Counted from the stretch's first letter, positions 1 through 9,134 are shown. The stretch is 64,000 bases of DNA from Microcoleus sp. bin48.metabat.b7b8b9.023 (GCF_013299185.1 NZ_JAAFKG010000021.1:39266-103265); one strand, 5' to 3'. Numbers and translations: made by a program. Notes: generated by a model from the letters alone, not told the origin.

Positions 1-1071
1 TATGCTCCCTCGAATGGGCGCGAGGAAACTCCAGGGGATTTGAAGACTCGGATTAGGGTTTTGAATGATTTGGGAATTGCTTATCGCAGTCGGAGTGAAT
101 ATAAAGCAGCAAAGTATCATCTAGAACAAGCGTTAGATTTGGCGAAGGATGATGAAGATTTAGGGGATATCAAGGCAAATACTTTGCATGAATTAGCAAT
201 TATTGAGCGCAATTTAGGGGAAATTGAAAAAGCAATCACTCTCGAAACGCAAGCTATGGAAATCTTTGAACGCATTGGCGATATTAAGATGAAAGCAGCT
301 ACTTTGCACCAACTAGCAGGAATCTATGCCAATCAAGGGGAAGTAGAAAATGCGATCGCATTTTATCAACAATCACTCGAACTTAAGGAAAAAATTGGCG
401 ATGTTCAAGGGAAAGCAGCTACTTTGCACAATCTAGCAATAATCTATGCGAATCAAGGAGAAGTAGAAAAGGCGATCGCATTTTATCAACAATCACTCGA
501 ACTTAAGGAAAAAATTGGCGATGTTCAAGGGAAAGCTGCTACTTTACACCAACTAGCAGGAATCTATGCGAATAAAGGAGAAGTAGAACAGGCGATCGCA
601 TTTTATCAACAATCACTCGAACTTAAGGAAAAAATTGGCAATGTTCAAGGGAAAGCTGCTACTTTGCACAATCTAGCCATAATCTATGCGAATCAAGGGG
701 AAGTAGAACAAGCGATCGCATTTTATCAACAATCACTCGAACTTAAGGAAAAAATTGGCGATGTTCAAGGGAAAGCTGCTACTTTGCACAATCTAGCCAT
801 AATCTATGCGAATCAAGGGGAAGTAGAACAAGCGATCGCATTTTATCAACAATCACTCGAACTTGAGGAAAAAATTGGCGATTTTCAAGGGAAAGCTGCT
901 ACTTTTGCAATGCTTGGACAGTTGTTAGCAGATGAGAAGGGAGATTTTGACGAAGCTTTGAATTATTTACAGCAATCTTTGGAGATTTTACAGCATTTGC
1001 GATCGCCCGATGCGGAGACAGTGAAACGCATTATTTCTAGGATTCAGCAGATGGCTGGAGATCGATCGTAA
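1..1071 (+). CDS. TPR-repeat protein, 5' end outside the window
   Basis: The reading frame is open from base 1 to the stop at 1071; the first possible start inside the window is a TTG at 40, so the true start probably lies upstream and the gene is partial. It is built of about eight 40-residue tetratricopeptide repeats of the kinesin-light-chain type (pattern LHNLAIIYANQGE..AIAFYQQSLELKEKIGD). Five central units (about 289-888) are near-identical 120-bp DNA repeats, each carrying a GCGATCGCA box, which points to recent tandem expansion. TPR arrays are protein-protein interaction scaffolds; in cyanobacteria they are often the C-terminal part of NB-ARC or CHAT proteins, so the missing N-terminus may hold an enzymatic domain. 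No partner can be named from the sequence. Confidence 0.85.
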   Translation, partial: YAPSNGREETPGDLKTRIRVLNDLGIAYRSRSEYKAAKYHLEQALDLAKDDEDLGDIKANTLHELAIIERNLGEIEKAITLETQAMEIFERIGDIKMKAATLHQLAGIYANQGEVENAIAFYQQSLELKEKIGDVQGKAATLHNLAIIYANQGEVEKAIAFYQQSLELKEKIGDVQGKAATLHQLAGIYANKGEVEQAIAFYQQSLELKEKIGNVQGKAATLHNLAIIYANQGEVEQAIAFYQQSLELKEKIGDVQGKAATLHNLAIIYANQGEVEQAIAFYQQSLELEEKIGDFQGKAATFAMLGQLLADEKGDFDEALNYLQQSLEILQHLRSPDAETVKRIISRIQQMAGDRS

Positions 1072-1107
1072 GTTTGCGCGGGATTTAGAAACCGGGTTTC
1101 TCGCGAA

Positions 1108-1214
1108 TATAGCCTTTCTCAAAAAGATGAGATATGACTGACAGGTTATATCACCAGTTCCACTAAGAGGGCTAAAGCCCAACAACGTACCTCATCTTTC
1201 TCAAAACCGCTATA
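1108..1214. mobile_element. Family A MITE-like palindromic element (copy 1)
   Basis: A 107-bp element starting TATAGCCTTTCTC and ending in CCGCTATA, with imperfect inverted ends of about 27 bp and an internal motif AGAGGGCTAAAGCCCAACAA. Full-length relatives occur at 25671, 36844, 36948 and 37994. No ORF is credible inside it. It lies downstream of the TPR gene. Flanking bases 1086-1100 and 1236-1258 hold short AGAAACC/GGTTTCT palindromes; 1260-1461 shows nothing else recognisable. Confidence 0.7.
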
Positions 1215-1461
1215 TCTCGTGAGGATGCGTAAAATCTCGCAGAAACCGGGTTTCTGGCCACCCTCCAAACCCACCCTCCAAAGCCGTCTCAGCATATGTC
1301 ATTAAATCATGACATTAGTCTCAATACCGATCCCCTAGCGCTCTAGTATATCAAGATTCCCTGACATATTGATCCCCAAAATCACGAAAATGCGTATAAG
1401 TACCCATGATTCAGGCAAAAGACCCCTTGACCAGACTGGGAATTGTCTGCAACATTAAGTC

Positions 1462-1743
1462 ATGACAAAGCGATCCCAAAGAAATTCTTCGATTGAGCAA
1501 CTTTGGGAGTCAGATAGCGCGTGTGCTGCCGGCACAGCGTTGCTAGCAGCACCGATCGCACTCGCAAAATCGATCTTGTTTGTAAATCAAGAATCGATAG
1601 ATAAAGCTTTATTTAGATCGGACGGTGCGCGCAGAAGCCCCCAAGTCAAAAACCCCGATCGCAATTGGGGACAAGACAAGCTAAAAACTAGCAAGGCTTC
1701 AAAGGTTGGAGAGATTAAGAAGCTCGATCGTACTTGTATTTAA
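1462..1743 (+). CDS. Possible small hypothetical protein
   Basis: A 93-codon ORF starting ATG with no clear ribosome binding site, ending 84 bases before the DUF4912 gene. The product is basic and Ser/Lys-rich in its C-terminal half, with a short alanine-rich stretch (AGTALLAAPIALA) too weak to call a membrane segment. I recognise no family. The codon pattern is not convincing, and it may simply be the leader region of the downstream gene. Confidence 0.25.
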   Translation: MTKRSQRNSSIEQLWESDSACAAGTALLAAPIALAKSILFVNQESIDKALFRSDGARRSPQVKNPDRNWGQDKLKTSKASKVGEIKKLDRTCI

Positions 1744-1827
1744 AAGAGTTTCTAACTCAAAAAATCAACACATTAGTGTTGAATCGAAAAATCTAACCCG
1801 CCATCCAAATTAGTGGAGAACAAACTC

Positions 1828-3222
1828 ATGGCAAAAGAACGCCCACCATTAGAAGAGATGACTTTGCGACAACTCCGCAGAGTTGCTAGCGAATGTGGAG
1901 TCTCTCGCTACAGCCGGATGCGGAAATCGCAACTTCTGGCATCAATTCAAGAAATTCAGCGCAACAAGTTTTCATACAGTCCATCTCGCAAACTAGAGGC
2001 ACAAGAAGCAGTGGAAGCAGCAAAGTTTGAACTAGGTCAAGAAGATAGAACAGGCGGTTCGTTGTCGTCTGTAGATGAAGGTTTAGCAGATTTGCCCAAC
2101 GGTTACGGTGAAAGCCGGGTTGTTTTGATGCCCCGCGATCCAGAATGGGCTTACACCTACTGGGATATCCCCAACGATCGCAAAGAAGAATTGCGCCGCC
2201 AAGGTGGACAGCAACTCGCCCTCCGGATCTACGACGTTACAGATGTTAACCTCGACATCCAAAGCCCCCACAGCATTCAAGAATATCCCTGCGACGAACT
2301 GGCGCGGGAATGGTACGTGCCAATCCCCGTTAGCGATCGCGATTATGCGATCGACATCGGCTACCGCTGTGCAGACGGCCGTTGGTTGGTGTTGGCGCGA
2401 TCGGCAGAAGTCCGCGTCCCGCCCATCTATCCTAGTGACTGGATTGAAGACCAATTCATCACCCTCGACTGGGAAGAAGACTTGCGCGGCCAAACCTTCG
2501 CCGAACTGGTTCCCCCAGCCAAGAAAATGGCAAAAGCCACCAACGGCGGTTACAGCACCGGCAACGCCATCTACGAACAAATCTTCGGCATGGCAGAATC
2601 GGCAGAATCGATGCGCGTAGCAGGTTCGATGTTCGGTTCCATGCAGCACGTTGCAGGTTCGATCCAGCAATCCGCAATCCACGAACAAGCTTTGAGTTCC
2701 TACGTATTCCCCTCCGGTGTCGGAATGTGGGCTGGGGCCGGAATCTCTGCCCTCACCGCGTCAGGTGTGGGTATGTCCGGCCTGACTGCCTCAGGTGTGG
2801 GTATGTCCGGCCTGACTGCCTCAGGTGTGGGTATGTCGGGCCTCACGATGTCCGGTGTCGGAATGTCTGGCCTCACGATGTCCGGTTTCGGTATGTCCTC
2901 CGGTGTCGGTATGTCGGGAGTTGGCTTTGCCGCCCCGATGCGCCCCCGCCAATTCTGGTTAGTTGCTGATGCTGAATTGATCGTCTACGGCGCCACCGAA
3001 CCAGACGCCACCGTTTATGTAGGCGGACAACCAATCAAACTGAATGCTGACGGCACTTTCCGGTTCCAGATGTCTTTCCAAGACGGCTTGATCGACTATC
3101 CGATTTTTGCAGTAGCAGCAGACGGCGAACAAAACCGCGCTGTCCACATGAAATTCGAGCGCGAAACCCCTGAACGTCGCACCAATACTAAGGAAGATTC
3201 TGTTGTGGAATGGTTGGGCTAA
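1828..3222 (+). CDS. DUF4912 domain protein with SAP/Rho-N-like N-terminus
   Basis: Start chosen at ATG 1828 because TGGAGAA lies 7 bases upstream; an in-frame GTG at 1813 would absorb that site. Residues about 5-45 (LRQLRRVASECGVSRYSRMRKSQLL) resemble a Rho N-terminal/SAP helix-extension-helix nucleic-acid binding module. Residues about 85-205 match DUF4912 (RVVLMPRDPEWAYTYWDI, then ALRIYDVTD and the WYVPIP region). A methionine/glycine-rich linker follows (residues about 312-360) made of ten-residue SGVGMSGLTA-type units, four encoded by consecutive 30-bp repeats at 2761-2880. The last 100 residues form a second beta-rich part (FWLVADAELIVYGATEPDATVYVGG). The role of DUF4912 is not established; immunoglobulin-like folding is my inference. 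A strong terminator follows. Confidence 0.85.
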   Translation: MAKERPPLEEMTLRQLRRVASECGVSRYSRMRKSQLLASIQEIQRNKFSYSPSRKLEAQEAVEAAKFELGQEDRTGGSLSSVDEGLADLPNGYGESRVVLMPRDPEWAYTYWDIPNDRKEELRRQGGQQLALRIYDVTDVNLDIQSPHSIQEYPCDELAREWYVPIPVSDRDYAIDIGYRCADGRWLVLARSAEVRVPPIYPSDWIEDQFITLDWEEDLRGQTFAELVPPAKKMAKATNGGYSTGNAIYEQIFGMAESAESMRVAGSMFGSMQHVAGSIQQSAIHEQALSSYVFPSGVGMWAGAGISALTASGVGMSGLTASGVGMSGLTASGVGMSGLTMSGVGMSGLTMSGFGMSSGVGMSGVGFAAPMRPRQFWLVADAELIVYGATEPDATVYVGGQPIKLNADGTFRFQMSFQDGLIDYPIFAVAADGEQNRAVHMKFERETPERRTNTKEDSVVEWLG

Positions 3223-3353
3223 TCCTAAATGTCGATCGCGATCCCGGTAGGTGTTTGGGTTTGTGCCAATTTTTTAACCATCACAAGGCCTACCCGGAGC
3301 AAATGGCGATTTGTTAGGGTTAGTTTCAGACAACAACCCATAACACCCCCTAT

Positions 3354-3388
3354 ACACCGTTCTCCTATTTTGAGGAGCGGTGTTTTTT
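3354..3388 (+). terminator. Rho-independent terminator after the DUF4912 gene
   Basis: ACACCG at 3354-3359 pairs with CGGTGT at 3378-3383, extended by CTCC/GGAG, with a short AT-rich loop and a following run of T. It sits 132 bases after the stop codon. Confidence 0.8.
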
Positions 3389-3394
3389 GTATTT

Positions 3395-3580
3395 AGAAAA
3401 AAGAAGGAAGAAGGAAGTTCGGCAACGGATTGTGTAACGGATGTAACGGATGTAACGGATGTAACGGATGTCAGTCATCAGGAAGAAGGGAGAAGGAAGA
3501 AGGAAGAAAGAAGAAAGAAGAAGGAAGGAAGAAGGAAGAAGGAAGGAAGAAGGAAGAAGGAAGGAAGAAGGAAGAAGAAT
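3395..3580 (+). repeat. Low-complexity GAAGGAA and GTAACGGAT tandem repeats
   Basis: The stretch consists of purine-rich GAAGAAGGAA repeats, a block GTTCGGCAACGGATTG, about four copies of the 9-mer GTAACGGAT (3435-3470), and more GAAGGAA units. The same combination in the same order recurs at about 45072-45130. A 79-codon frame across it is repeat-derived and not a gene. Confidence 0.75.
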
Positions 3581-3590
3581 GATTTATTTG

Positions 3591-3651
3591 TAGGGTGCGT
3601 GAGGGCGAGAAATCTTTAAATCGACACTTCGAGACTATGACTCACGCACCC
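3591..3651. repeat. Family G palindrome (GGGTGCGTGAG arms)
   Basis: GGGTGCGTGAG near 3593 is mirrored by CTCACGCACCC at 3641-3651. Related GTAGGGTGCGTC elements are at 27481-27823, about 45136 and 63638-63698. The remaining bases up to 3913 are AT-rich and hold no recognisable gene; they probably contain the promoter of the transporter operon. Confidence 0.6.
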
Positions 3652-3913
3652 CCCCAACGATTGAATCATGCCCATGTCAAATACCAGCGACAACGATATT
3701 AGACACTCATCTCAATATCTATCTGTAGATAGATGTTTGCTTAACTTGCGATCGAACTTGTAATCTCAAAATTTGTACTTTTCATTCAACAATTATTAAG
3801 TAAGCTAAAGTTTACTTAAATTTTCATTGCACAAACTCGGTAAATCCCGCAAAACGAAAGAAAGCGAGTTATGAGATCAGTAAGGCGATCGCACAGCCAT
3901 ATCTCAAAAGCCA

Positions 3914-5209
3914 ATGCCAAAAATAAATTCCCCGCCCCAGCGAAGGCAAAAGCGTCCCCGTCTTGTAGCCTTATTCGCTGTCACATTAGCCGCCGTCTTG
4001 CTGTTATTTATTCTGCCCGCACTGACTCAGCAGCCAGTTGTGCTGACAATGTTAATGCAAGGCCAAGACATTCTCAACTGGAAACCGTTTGTCAAAGAAT
4101 TTGAACAGAAAAACCGCGACATTCGCATCAACCTCGTCGAAGGGCCATTTGACACAAACCTCGTCGAAAATCTTTACACATCTGCCTTTCTTTTAGGCGA
4201 ATCGCCCTACGACATCATCAACATGGATATCGTTTGGGTTCCCAAATTTGCCGCCGCAGGTTGGGTAAGGGATTTAACCGACAAAATTCCCCCCGAACAA
4301 CTTGCAAAATTCATCCCCGGTAACGTTGAAGGTGGGCGGTATCGGGGCAAACTTTACCGAATTCCCCATGCTTCGGATGCCGGAATGCTTTATTACCGCA
4401 AAGACATTTTAAAACAAGCCGGAATTCCTGCACCTAAAAATTTTGAAGAGATGGTAAAAATCTCTCAAAACTTACAGCAACAAGGAAAAGCAACTTGGGG
4501 TTATCTGTGGCAAGGTAAACAATACGAAGGAGTATCTGCGATGTTTGTCGAAGTGCTCTCGGGTTTCGGCGGCTTCTGGGCTAACCCTCAAACTTTTGAA
4601 GTTGGGTTAGATAAACCCGAGGCTATTAAAGCAGTGGAATTTCTCAAAAATACGATCGCCTCTGGCATCTCTCCACCGGGTGTTACTACCTACGGCGAAG
4701 AAGAAACCAGGCTGTTGTTTCAAAACGGCAAAGCGCTGTTTTTGCGAAACTGGCCCTATGTTTGGAAGCTAGCAAACGCCGAGGGATCTAAAGTGAGAGG
4801 CAAAATTGCGATCGAGCCAATGCTCAGCAGTATCGGTAAAACAGGCGGTTCCTGCTTGGGCGGCTGGGGCTGGGGAATATCCAAAACCTCAAAACATCCA
4901 GAACAAGCCTGGAAAGCAATTAAATACCTCACCAGCGAGGAAACCCAGCGCAAATTCATTTTAGAAACAGGTTTAGTTCCCAGTTACAAATCCCTATTTA
5001 CTGACAAAGAAATAGTCGCAAAATATCCACACTACCCGCAACTCCTAAAAGTAGTTGAAAAACCAGCTTTGCGCCCGCCCATAGCACAATACGCTCAAGC
5101 TTCTGATATTTTGCAGCGCTATTTGAGTTCAGCTTTTACCGGGAAAATGACTGCGACACAAGCAATGAAAGCGGCGGCTAGTGAAACTCGCAATTTATTA
5201 GGAAGTTAG
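3914..5209 (+). CDS. ABC transporter substrate-binding protein, sugar type
   Basis: A 431-residue extracellular solute-binding protein of family 1 (MalE-like). A basic N-terminus is followed by one hydrophobic segment (residues about 16-36, LVALFAVTLAAVLLLFILPA), which serves as export signal or membrane anchor; there is no lipobox cysteine. The mature part has the usual features: MLMQGQD..NWKPFVKEFEQKN, YDIINMDIVWVPKFAAAGW, a YRIPHASDAGMLYYRKD hinge region, and the C-terminal PEQAWKAIKYL block. Two MalF/MalG permeases and a MalK-like ATPase follow on the same strand, as in the cyanobacterial Ggt/trehalose-maltose uptake systems; the exact substrate cannot be read from sequence. The gap to the next gene is unusual, being about 700 bases of repeat arrays. 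Confidence 0.9.
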   Translation: MPKINSPPQRRQKRPRLVALFAVTLAAVLLLFILPALTQQPVVLTMLMQGQDILNWKPFVKEFEQKNRDIRINLVEGPFDTNLVENLYTSAFLLGESPYDIINMDIVWVPKFAAAGWVRDLTDKIPPEQLAKFIPGNVEGGRYRGKLYRIPHASDAGMLYYRKDILKQAGIPAPKNFEEMVKISQNLQQQGKATWGYLWQGKQYEGVSAMFVEVLSGFGGFWANPQTFEVGLDKPEAIKAVEFLKNTIASGISPPGVTTYGEEETRLLFQNGKALFLRNWPYVWKLANAEGSKVRGKIAIEPMLSSIGKTGGSCLGGWGWGISKTSKHPEQAWKAIKYLTSEETQRKFILETGLVPSYKSLFTDKEIVAKYPHYPQLLKVVEKPALRPPIAQYAQASDILQRYLSSAFTGKMTATQAMKAAASETRNLLGS

Positions 5210-5234
5210 AAACAACCCAAAGCTTGATAAAGCT

Positions 5235-5612
5235 GGTTCGTAGTGAGGACTTCAGTCCTTAAAAAAACTTCCTTATTTGGTTCGTAGTGAGGACTTCAGT
5301 CCTTAAAAAACTTCCTTATTTGGTTCGTAGTGAGGACTTCAGTCCTTAAAAAACTTCCTTATTTGGTTCGTAGTGAGGACTTCAGTCCTTAAAAAAACTT
5401 CCTTATTTGGTTCGTAGTGAGGACTTCAGTCCTTAAAAAACTTCCTTATTTGGTTCGTAGTGAGGACTTCAGTCCTTAAAAAACTTCCTTATTTGGTTCG
5501 TAGTGAGGACTTCAGTCCTTAAAAAAACTTCCTTATTTGGTTCGTAGTGAGGACTTCAGTCCTTAAAAAAACTTTCTTATTTGGTTCGTAGTGAGGACTT
5601 CAGTCCTCAATT
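5235..5612 (+). repeat. Family B direct array, nine units of 43-44 bp
   Basis: Nine nearly identical units begin GGTTCGTAGTGAGGACTT at 5235, 5279, 5322, 5365, 5409, 5452, 5495, 5539 and 5583. Each contains the small palindrome AGGACTTCAGTCCT followed by an A-run and CTTCCTTATTT. The array stands between two genes of one transporter operon. Confidence 0.95.
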
Positions 5613-5621
5613 TTTGAAGAA

Positions 5622-5920
5622 ATGAGGACTAAAGTCCTTACTACGAACCTTAGGACTAAAGTCCTTATTACGAACCTTAGGACTAAAGTCCTTATTACGA
5701 ACCTTAGGACTAAAGTCCTTATTACGAACCGGAGGACTAAAGTCCTTACTACGAACCGGAGGACTAAAGTCCTTACTACGAACCTTAGGACTAAAGTCCT
5801 TACTACGAACCTTAGGACTAAAGTCCTTACTACGAACCGGAGGACTAAAGTCCTTACTACGAACCGGAGGACTAAAGTCCTTACTACGAACCGGAGGACT
5901 AAAGTCCTTACTACGAACGG
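5622..5920 (+). repeat. Family B inverted array, eleven units of 27 bp
   Basis: Eleven 27-bp units with core AGGACTAAAGTCCTTA followed by CTACGAACC, in the opposite orientation to the array at 5235-5612, so the two arrays can pair along much of their length. A 101-codon open frame made of RTKVLTTN units is an artefact of the 27-bp (9-codon) period. Confidence 0.95.
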
Positions 5921-5950
5921 GGGATGAGGGATAAATTAGGGATTAAAAAT

Positions 5951-6859
5951 ATGCAAGCAGACAAAATGCGACAGCGCGAACAAAGAACCGGATGGATATT
6001 AGTAGCACCAGCATTAATAATTCTGCTGCTAGTATTTGCTTACCCAATCTTGCGCGCGTTTTGGCTGAGTTTATTCACCCAAAATCTTGGAACTGAATTA
6101 AAACTGGTTTTTTCCGGCTTTGCTAACTACAGTCGAATGTTAGGCGACGGGCGTTTCTGGCAAACTTTAAGCAACACCACAGTCTTTACTGTCGCCTCTG
6201 TTGTACTGGAATTAATTCTCGGCATGGGCATTGCTTTAGTCTTAAATCAATCTTTCACGGGGCGCGGCATTGTGCGGACAATTTCCCTGCTACCTTGGGC
6301 GCTGCCGACTGCATTGATGGGTGTAGCTTGGGCGTGGATTTTTAACGACCAATACGGCGTAATTAACGACATTTTACTGCGCTTGGGATTGATTCAAAAG
6401 AGCATTAGCTGGTTGGGAGATCCGACTTTGGCAATGATGGCAGTGATTGCAGCCGATATTTGGAAAACTACGCCCTTTGTCAGCTTGCTTTTGTTAGCAG
6501 GACTGCAATCGATTTCCGGTGATTTGTATGAAGCCCACGCCATTGACGGCGCGAGTAGTTGGCAGAGTTTCCGTCAAATTACTCTGCCGCTGCTGATGCC
6601 CCAAATTGTAATTGCTTTGCTGTTTCGATTTGCCCAAGCATTCGGCATTTTTGACTTGATTCAGGTGATGACGGGAGGGGGGCCGGCTGGAGCGACGGAG
6701 ACGGTTTCTATCTACATTTACAGCACGGTGATGAGGTATTTAGACTTTGGGTACGGGGCCGCTTTGGTGGTGTGTACTTTTTTGCTGTTAGTGGCCGCAG
6801 TTGCGATCGCCAGTTACCTGTTATCGAGAGCCCGCGTCAATGCAGCCGGAGGAAATTAA
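5951..6859 (+). CDS. Sugar ABC transporter permease, MalF type
   Basis: An integral membrane permease of about 300 residues with six hydrophobic segments, the first being WILVAPALIILLLVFAYPIL. The cytoplasmic EAA loop that contacts the ATPase is clear: EAHAIDGASSWQSFRQITLPLL around residue 200. The MTGGGPAGATETVSIYIY stretch is typical of MalF/UgpA proteins. An in-frame ATG at 5924 lies flush against the repeat array; I prefer ATG 5951, preceded by TTAGGGATT, but either could be used. The stop is three bases before the next permease, so the two are co-translated. It forms the channel with the 6863 gene. Confidence 0.9.
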   Translation: MQADKMRQREQRTGWILVAPALIILLLVFAYPILRAFWLSLFTQNLGTELKLVFSGFANYSRMLGDGRFWQTLSNTTVFTVASVVLELILGMGIALVLNQSFTGRGIVRTISLLPWALPTALMGVAWAWIFNDQYGVINDILLRLGLIQKSISWLGDPTLAMMAVIAADIWKTTPFVSLLLLAGLQSISGDLYEAHAIDGASSWQSFRQITLPLLMPQIVIALLFRFAQAFGIFDLIQVMTGGGPAGATETVSIYIYSTVMRYLDFGYGAALVVCTFLLLVAAVAIASYLLSRARVNAAGGN

Positions 6860-6862
6860 ATT

Positions 6863-7729
6863 ATGTCGATCGCCCGCGAACAACCTACCACAAAAAAAAC
6901 CTTTGAGATCCGGCAATTAATCTTGCCCCTATCAGCGATATTAATTGTCGCATATTTCCTCGCACCCATCGTGTGGCAGGTGCTGACTTCCTTCAAAGTA
7001 AACGCCGATATCTCAGCAATTCCCAACGTCTACATTCCCACACGGATTACCTTCGATCATTACCTGTCCTTATTCCAGCGCCGCCCCTTTGCACTTTACA
7101 TTTTAAATAGCGCTTTTGTTTCCATTACTTCAACACTGCTGTGTTTAGCAGTAGGTGCTCCCGCAGCTTACGCATTGGCGAGGTTGCGGCTGTGGGGCGA
7201 GAGAATTATTCTGGCAACTGTGACAATTGTGACGCTATTTCCGGCGGTATTGCTATTTTTAGGACTGCTGGAAATTGTCAAAGCTTTGGATTTAGGAAAT
7301 AATTATTTAGCCTTAATTATTCCATACACAGCCATCAATCTACCGCTGACGATTTTGGTAATGCGGAGTTTCTTTCAACAACTGCCAAAAGATTTAGAAG
7401 ATGCGGCTAAAGTTGACGGATACAACACCTTTCAAATGCTGTGGCAAATCGTGCTACCGATGACATTTCCCGCCTTAGTCACAACCGGAATTCTGACATT
7501 TATTTCAGCTTGGAACGAGTTTATTTTCGCACTGACATTTATGACCCGCGAATCTCTCAAAACAATTCCCGTCGCCACCGCTCAACTCAGCGGTGCATCA
7601 GTCTTTGAGATTCCCTACGGCCCGATCGCAGCAGCAACAGTTTTAGGAACCTTACCCTTAGTTTTGCTAGTTTTAGTGTTCCAGCGGCGCATAGTTCAGG
7701 GTTTAACAGCCGGGGCAGTAAAAGGATAA
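6863..7729 (+). CDS. Sugar ABC transporter permease, MalG type
   Basis: A 288-residue permease that partners the upstream MalF-type protein. Six membrane segments can be seen; the EAA loop is LEDAAKVDGYNTFQMLWQIVLPM (residues about 180-202). The SAWNEFIFALTFM block is diagnostic of MalG/UgpE/GgtD-like permeases. It begins three bases after the previous stop, indicating one transcript. The 133-base gap to the ATPase holds a pyrimidine-rich stretch and a GC-rich segment of short GCGC-containing repeats (about 7790-7845). Confidence 0.92.
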   Translation: MSIAREQPTTKKTFEIRQLILPLSAILIVAYFLAPIVWQVLTSFKVNADISAIPNVYIPTRITFDHYLSLFQRRPFALYILNSAFVSITSTLLCLAVGAPAAYALARLRLWGERIILATVTIVTLFPAVLLFLGLLEIVKALDLGNNYLALIIPYTAINLPLTILVMRSFFQQLPKDLEDAAKVDGYNTFQMLWQIVLPMTFPALVTTGILTFISAWNEFIFALTFMTRESLKTIPVATAQLSGASVFEIPYGPIAAATVLGTLPLVLLVLVFQRRIVQGLTAGAVKG

Positions 7730-7862
7730 ACTTCAACCTTAAATAATCCTAGCATCTTAAACTCTTCCTCTTCCCTTCTTTTCTCTTCCTTCGCGCCCTA
7801 GCGCTTACGCGCGGCTTCGCCTAACGCGCCTTCGCGGTTCGTAACTCTTTCTTATAAAAATC

Positions 7863-8945
7863 ATGGCAAAACTACAACTAAAAAACCTCAATAAAACCTA
7901 CACCCCCAAAGTTGTACCCGTAAAAGACATTAGCTTAGATGTCAGCGAGGGCGAATTTCTGACCTTGCTGGGGCCCTCCGGGTGTGGCAAATCTACCACG
8001 CTGCGGTTGATTGCAGGGTTGGAACAGCCCACTAGAGGCGAGATTAGAATTGGCGATCGCAATGTGACAAATCTCAGACCGGGCGATCGGGATATTGCAA
8101 TGGTGTTTCAAAGTTACGCGCTGTACCCGCACATGACAGTGTACGACAATATGGCATCCAGCCTCAAACTCCGCAAAATCTCCGACAGCGAAATCAACCG
8201 CTTAGTGACAGAAGTTGCAGCATCCCTCGGATTGACCGAATTAGTCGATCGCAAACCGGGTAAACTATCAGGCGGACAGCGGCAGCGAGTAGCCCTCGGA
8301 CGCGCCTTAGTGCGCCAACCAGCAGTATTTTTGCTCGACGAACCTTTAAGCAATCTCGACGCCTTATTGCGAGAAAAAGTGAGGGCAGAATTGAAACAAT
8401 TGTTTTCCGCCCAAAAAGCCCCTGTAGTATACGTTACCCACGACCAAACCGAAGCAATGACGCTTTCTACAAAAGTCGCAGTTCTCAACAGTGGCAGCGT
8501 CCAGCAATTAGACCCGCCACACTTGATTTATAACCGTCCTGCCAATCAGTTTGTAGCGGGTTTTGTAGGCAGCCCGCAAATGAATTTGCTAGTGCTTAAA
8601 TGCCAGGGCAATTTTGCGATGTTGGGCGATTCTGGAGTTCCGCTACCAAATCTGCCGACAGTCCCACCAGAGATTGTCTTGGGAATTCGCCCGGAACACC
8701 TCAGCTTTGCAGATGTAGAGGCCAGGAAGAAGCCAGATCCAGAGGCAATTAAGGGTGAGGTTTATTTAGTAGAAAACTTGGGAATGCAAAATTTAGTTAG
8801 CGTCCGAGTTAAGGGTTTGGAGTCAGTAACGGTGCGCGCTTTGCTCCCAAATGACCGTCAGTGGAGTTCCGAAATTGTCGAGCTGGTTTTTCCGGCTCAG
8901 TTGCTGCACTGGTTTGATGTCAAAACTGGCGATCGCTTGAAATGA
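7863..8945 (+). CDS. Sugar ABC transporter ATP-binding protein, MalK/UgpC type
   Basis: A 360-residue ATPase with Walker A GPSGCGKST (about 37-45), Q-loop VFQSYALYPHMTVYDN, signature LSGGQRQR (about 136), Walker B VFLLDEPLSNLD (about 155) and H-loop YVTHDQTEAM. The C-terminal 120 residues (LGIRPEHL, then VENLGMQNLVSVRV) form the MOBE/TOBE regulatory domain found in MalK. It energises the two upstream permeases. In cyanobacteria a single such ATPase can serve several sugar importers, so it may not be exclusive to this system. Confidence 0.93.
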   Translation: MAKLQLKNLNKTYTPKVVPVKDISLDVSEGEFLTLLGPSGCGKSTTLRLIAGLEQPTRGEIRIGDRNVTNLRPGDRDIAMVFQSYALYPHMTVYDNMASSLKLRKISDSEINRLVTEVAASLGLTELVDRKPGKLSGGQRQRVALGRALVRQPAVFLLDEPLSNLDALLREKVRAELKQLFSAQKAPVVYVTHDQTEAMTLSTKVAVLNSGSVQQLDPPHLIYNRPANQFVAGFVGSPQMNLLVLKCQGNFAMLGDSGVPLPNLPTVPPEIVLGIRPEHLSFADVEARKKPDPEAIKGEVYLVENLGMQNLVSVRVKGLESVTVRALLPNDRQWSSEIVELVFPAQLLHWFDVKTGDRLK

Positions 8946-9134
8946 AAATTTGGCCTGTATAACACGATCGATTGAAAATAGTCTAACCCTGTGCTGAAAA
9001 ATACTATTTCTGCTTTTAACTAAGTTATGACTTTAGTAAGAGGTAGAAGTATTTTGCTGCTGTTAAGGTGATATTCATGTGTGAAAAAGCTAGTTGACTG
9101 ATATCGTTTGCGATCGATTGCCATCACAAAAAAT

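Noticed and set aside
2083..2688. 201-codon open frame on the minus strand
   Set aside because: It lies wholly inside the DUF4912 gene, has no ribosome site and reads as low-quality protein; the plus-strand gene has clear domains.
3380..3619. 79-codon lysine/glutamate-rich ORF
   Set aside because: Translation of GAAGGAA and GTAACGGAT repeats; the same bases also occur by rsmD without a frame.
5235..5920. CRISPR array
   Set aside because: Spacers between repeats are the same A-rich sequence every time, so it is a simple tandem array.
5622..5927. 101-codon ORF of RTKVLTTN repeats
   Set aside because: Produced by the 27-bp period of the repeat array, not by selection for a protein.
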